From the NCBI GenBank assembly GCA_013695925.1, contig JACCZO010000456.1, forward strand, positions 1-6,258: 6,258 nt of DNA. The letters run 5' to 3'. The translations under genes and the position numbers were made by a program. Positions 5,230-6,258 of this stretch are shown one piece after another. This DNA is from Chthoniobacterales bacterium. Lineage in GTDB: Bacteria; Verrucomicrobiota; Verrucomicrobiia; Chthoniobacterales; UBA10450. How positions within the stretch are numbered: position 1 is the stretch's first letter; each line of letters opens with the position of its first letter. The notes under the pieces are model-generated. The model searched no databases. It saw only the letters and a list, made by a program, of their open reading frames with translations, and was not told where the DNA came from.

Positions 5230-5931
5230 ATGAACACGATCCGCGGAATCAAATTGCGCTGGCTGCACGAAACGCTCGGCGATGTCACCTACCAACTGGC
5301 CCGCCTGCAACTCTCACCGCCCGGGCCCTATCGCTGGCGCCCGGCAATCAACGCCTTCCAGTGCGACAAGGGCTTGCGCATCTGCGTCGATCTCGCCGGC
5401 GTCGATCGCTCGAAAGTGGATCTGACTGTCGAGCGGCAGCGTATCTCCATTCGCGGCACGCGCCCCGCGCCGGAACCGAGCGACGCGGAAGGCCGGGCCG
5501 TGCAGATGATCGCCTTCGAAATCGGCGTGACGCCGAAGGATTTTGGCGAAACCGATATTCACGTTCATGTCCCGGCCGGGGCCGTGCCGAAGGACGGACC
5601 TTCCGCCGGAGTGGCGATGTTCACCGCGCTGGCCTCCCTTTTCAGTGACACGCCGGTGCGCTCGGATGTCGCGATGACGGGCGAGATTACCCTCCGCGGC
5701 CTGGTTCTGCCGATCGGCGGCCTGAAGGAAAAAAGCCTGGCCGCGATGCGCGCCGGGATTACCACCGTCATCATCCCGAAGCTGAACGAAAAGGACCTGG
5801 TCGACATTCCGGAGGAGGCGAAGGAGAAAATCCAATTCGTCCCGGTGGAAACGGTTGACGAGGTGTTGCAGACCGCCCTCGAGCAGCCGCCCTCGCCCTT
5901 ACGAGGGCTGACTTGCAGCGCCCTCAATTAA
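5230..5931 (+). CDS. Hsp20-Lon chimera: truncated alpha-crystallin domain fused to Lon proteolytic core
   Basis: A 233-residue product built from two unrelated chaperone/protease families. Residues 1-98 are the N-terminal half of an Hsp20 small heat-shock protein: the arm, then WRPAINAF, ICVDLAGV, VDLTVERQRISIRGTR and QMIAFEI, stopping before the second half of the alpha-crystallin domain. From about residue 99, VTPKDFGETDIHVHVPAG opens the C-terminal part of Lon (endopeptidase La). It contains PKDGPSAG with catalytic Ser125, MTGEITLRG, and GGLKEK with catalytic Lys168; the 43-residue spacing equals that of Ser679/Lys722 in E. coli Lon. The Lon N-domain, the AAA+ ATPase and roughly the first 80 residues of the protease domain are absent. 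The frame is open throughout. Most likely an in-frame deletion joined neighbouring hsp20 and lon genes, or an assembly error did so. Independent activity is doubtful. The last dozen residues are encoded by a terminator-like hairpin. Confidence 0.85.
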   Translation: MNTIRGIKLRWLHETLGDVTYQLARLQLSPPGPYRWRPAINAFQCDKGLRICVDLAGVDRSKVDLTVERQRISIRGTRPAPEPSDAEGRAVQMIAFEIGVTPKDFGETDIHVHVPAGAVPKDGPSAGVAMFTALASLFSDTPVRSDVAMTGEITLRGLVLPIGGLKEKSLAAMRAGITTVIIPKLNEKDLVDIPEEAKEKIQFVPVETVDEVLQTALEQPPSPLRGLTCSALN

Positions 5932-5937
5932 TTTTTT
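5903..5937 (+). terminator. Rho-independent terminator-like hairpin overlapping the Hsp20-Lon stop codon
   Basis: GAGGGCTG pairs with CAGCGCCCTC (eight pairs, two-base bulge, five-base loop). After the stem come AATTAA and then a run of six T at 5932-5937. The stop codon lies between stem and T-run. A competing hairpin, GCCCTCG (5889-5895) with CGAGGGC (5902-5908), shares the GAGGGC arm. The six-base gap before the T-run makes it a less than perfect terminator. Confidence 0.5.
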
Positions 5938-5967
5938 GTCGCGTCTGCGACAGGCGTTATGGATTGC

Positions 5968-5994
5968 CGGTGGCGATGTGGGCGGCCTGGCCGG
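5968..5994. repeat. 27-base repeat, copy outside recognised genes
   Basis: The partner of the stretch at 4771-4797 with two mismatches. Read on the minus strand it could encode AGQAAHIATGNP followed by a stop, resembling AGQAARIATDP of the propeller protein. It may be a remnant of a related gene or a chance match of GC-rich sequence. Confidence 0.4.
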
Positions 5995-6008
5995 CCGTCC
6001 CGTGCGGC

Positions 6009-6032
6009 GCGGCGGAGAGTTTGCTCCGCCGC
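6009..6032. repeat. Strong GC hairpin in the convergent spacer
   Basis: GCGGCGGAG and CTCCGCCGC form a perfect nine-base stem around the loop AGTTTG. It lies between the ends of two converging genes (stops at 5931 and 6046), a place for a bidirectional terminator. No T-run follows on either strand, so an RNA-end-protecting or attenuating hairpin is as likely as a true intrinsic terminator. Confidence 0.5.
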
Positions 6033-6045
6033 ACCCCAAGTCATT

Positions 6046-6258
6046 TCAATCAATGTGGCTCGGGTCTTTTTGTTCGGGCGTGAGTTTGCTGATCCATCCC
6101 TCGACCTCCGGCGAAAGTTGACCCGTGCCAAACAGGGCCACCGTCGGCTGAATCCAGCCGTCATGGGTCATGGGAAGGGGCTTGACTCCCTGCCCGCCGG
6201 TGCCGTCGGTCGCCCCCGCGCCTCGGCTCCGGTTGGAAAGCAGGATCGTGCCCACCGT
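6046..6258 (-). CDS. C-terminal end of an unrecognised protein, cut by the window edge
   Basis: An open minus-strand frame of 70 codons continues past the right edge, so the start is not in the window and the Met near the edge (6253-6255) need not be real. The visible part includes LLSNRSRGAGATDGTGGQG, a Gly-rich piece, then THDGWIQPTVALFGTGQLSPEVEGWISKLTPEQK, ending in DPSHID. The composition is protein-like with no frame breaks. It converges on the Hsp20-Lon gene, with 114 bases between the two stops holding a strong hairpin. I do not recognise the family. A chance open frame cannot be excluded from 70 codons. Confidence 0.5.
   Translation of the reverse strand, partial: TVGTILLSNRSRGAGATDGTGGQGVKPLPMTHDGWIQPTVALFGTGQLSPEVEGWISKLTPEQKDPSHID

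Noticed and set aside
5067..5648. Plus-strand frame of 193 codons overlapping the Hsp20-Lon gene start
   Set aside because: Its reading is Arg-rich and motif-free, while the overlapping frame shows clear Hsp20 and Lon motifs.

Overview
The window is about 6.3 kb of GC-rich bacterial DNA with tightly packed genes. Family-level similarity recalled from memory suggests a soil Verrucomicrobia-type bacterium (Chthoniobacterales-like); Acidobacteria are a possible alternative. The pointers are the style of the Hsp20 and Lon sequences, the secreted Trp-repeat propeller with its C-terminal beta-sandwich domain, and A-rich gene leaders with poor Shine-Dalgarno sequences. No rRNA, tRNA, CRISPR array, insertion sequence or phage gene is visible.

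Region 1 (47-3172, minus strand) reads as one five-gene unit. In transcription order it holds a TetR-type repressor with an unusual cysteine cluster, an unrecognised 96-residue protein, an NADP-type short-chain dehydrogenase/reductase, an HtrA-like serine protease with a PDZ domain but no export signal, and thioredoxin. Gaps are 42, 26, -7 and 17 bases. A 24-bp near-perfect palindrome lies just upstream of the TetR gene and is almost certainly its operator. A second, contracted version of the same half-sites covers the start codon of the 96-residue gene. The gene set (redox-sensitive-looking repressor, reductase, protease, thioredoxin) suggests a response to electrophile, oxidative or protein-damage stress; this is inference.

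Region 2 (3317-5020, minus strand) is a secreted beta-propeller protein with eight evenly spaced Trp repeats and a C-terminal Ig-like domain. It runs in the same direction as region 1 and is separated from it by 144 bases that carry the operator.

Region 3 (5021-5931) starts with a 209-base divergent spacer containing repeated GTTAC pentamers and a 10-bp inverted repeat. It leads into a plus-strand gene that is the most surprising object here: the N-terminal half of an Hsp20 small heat-shock protein joined in frame to the C-terminal catalytic part of Lon protease. The Ser-Lys dyad is intact, but the whole AAA+ motor, the start of the protease domain and the end of the alpha-crystallin domain are missing. 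A terminator-like hairpin overlaps its stop codon.

Region 4 (5932-6258) is a short convergent spacer with a strong GC hairpin and a small repeat shared with the propeller gene, followed by the C-terminal end of an unrecognised minus-strand gene that runs off the right edge.
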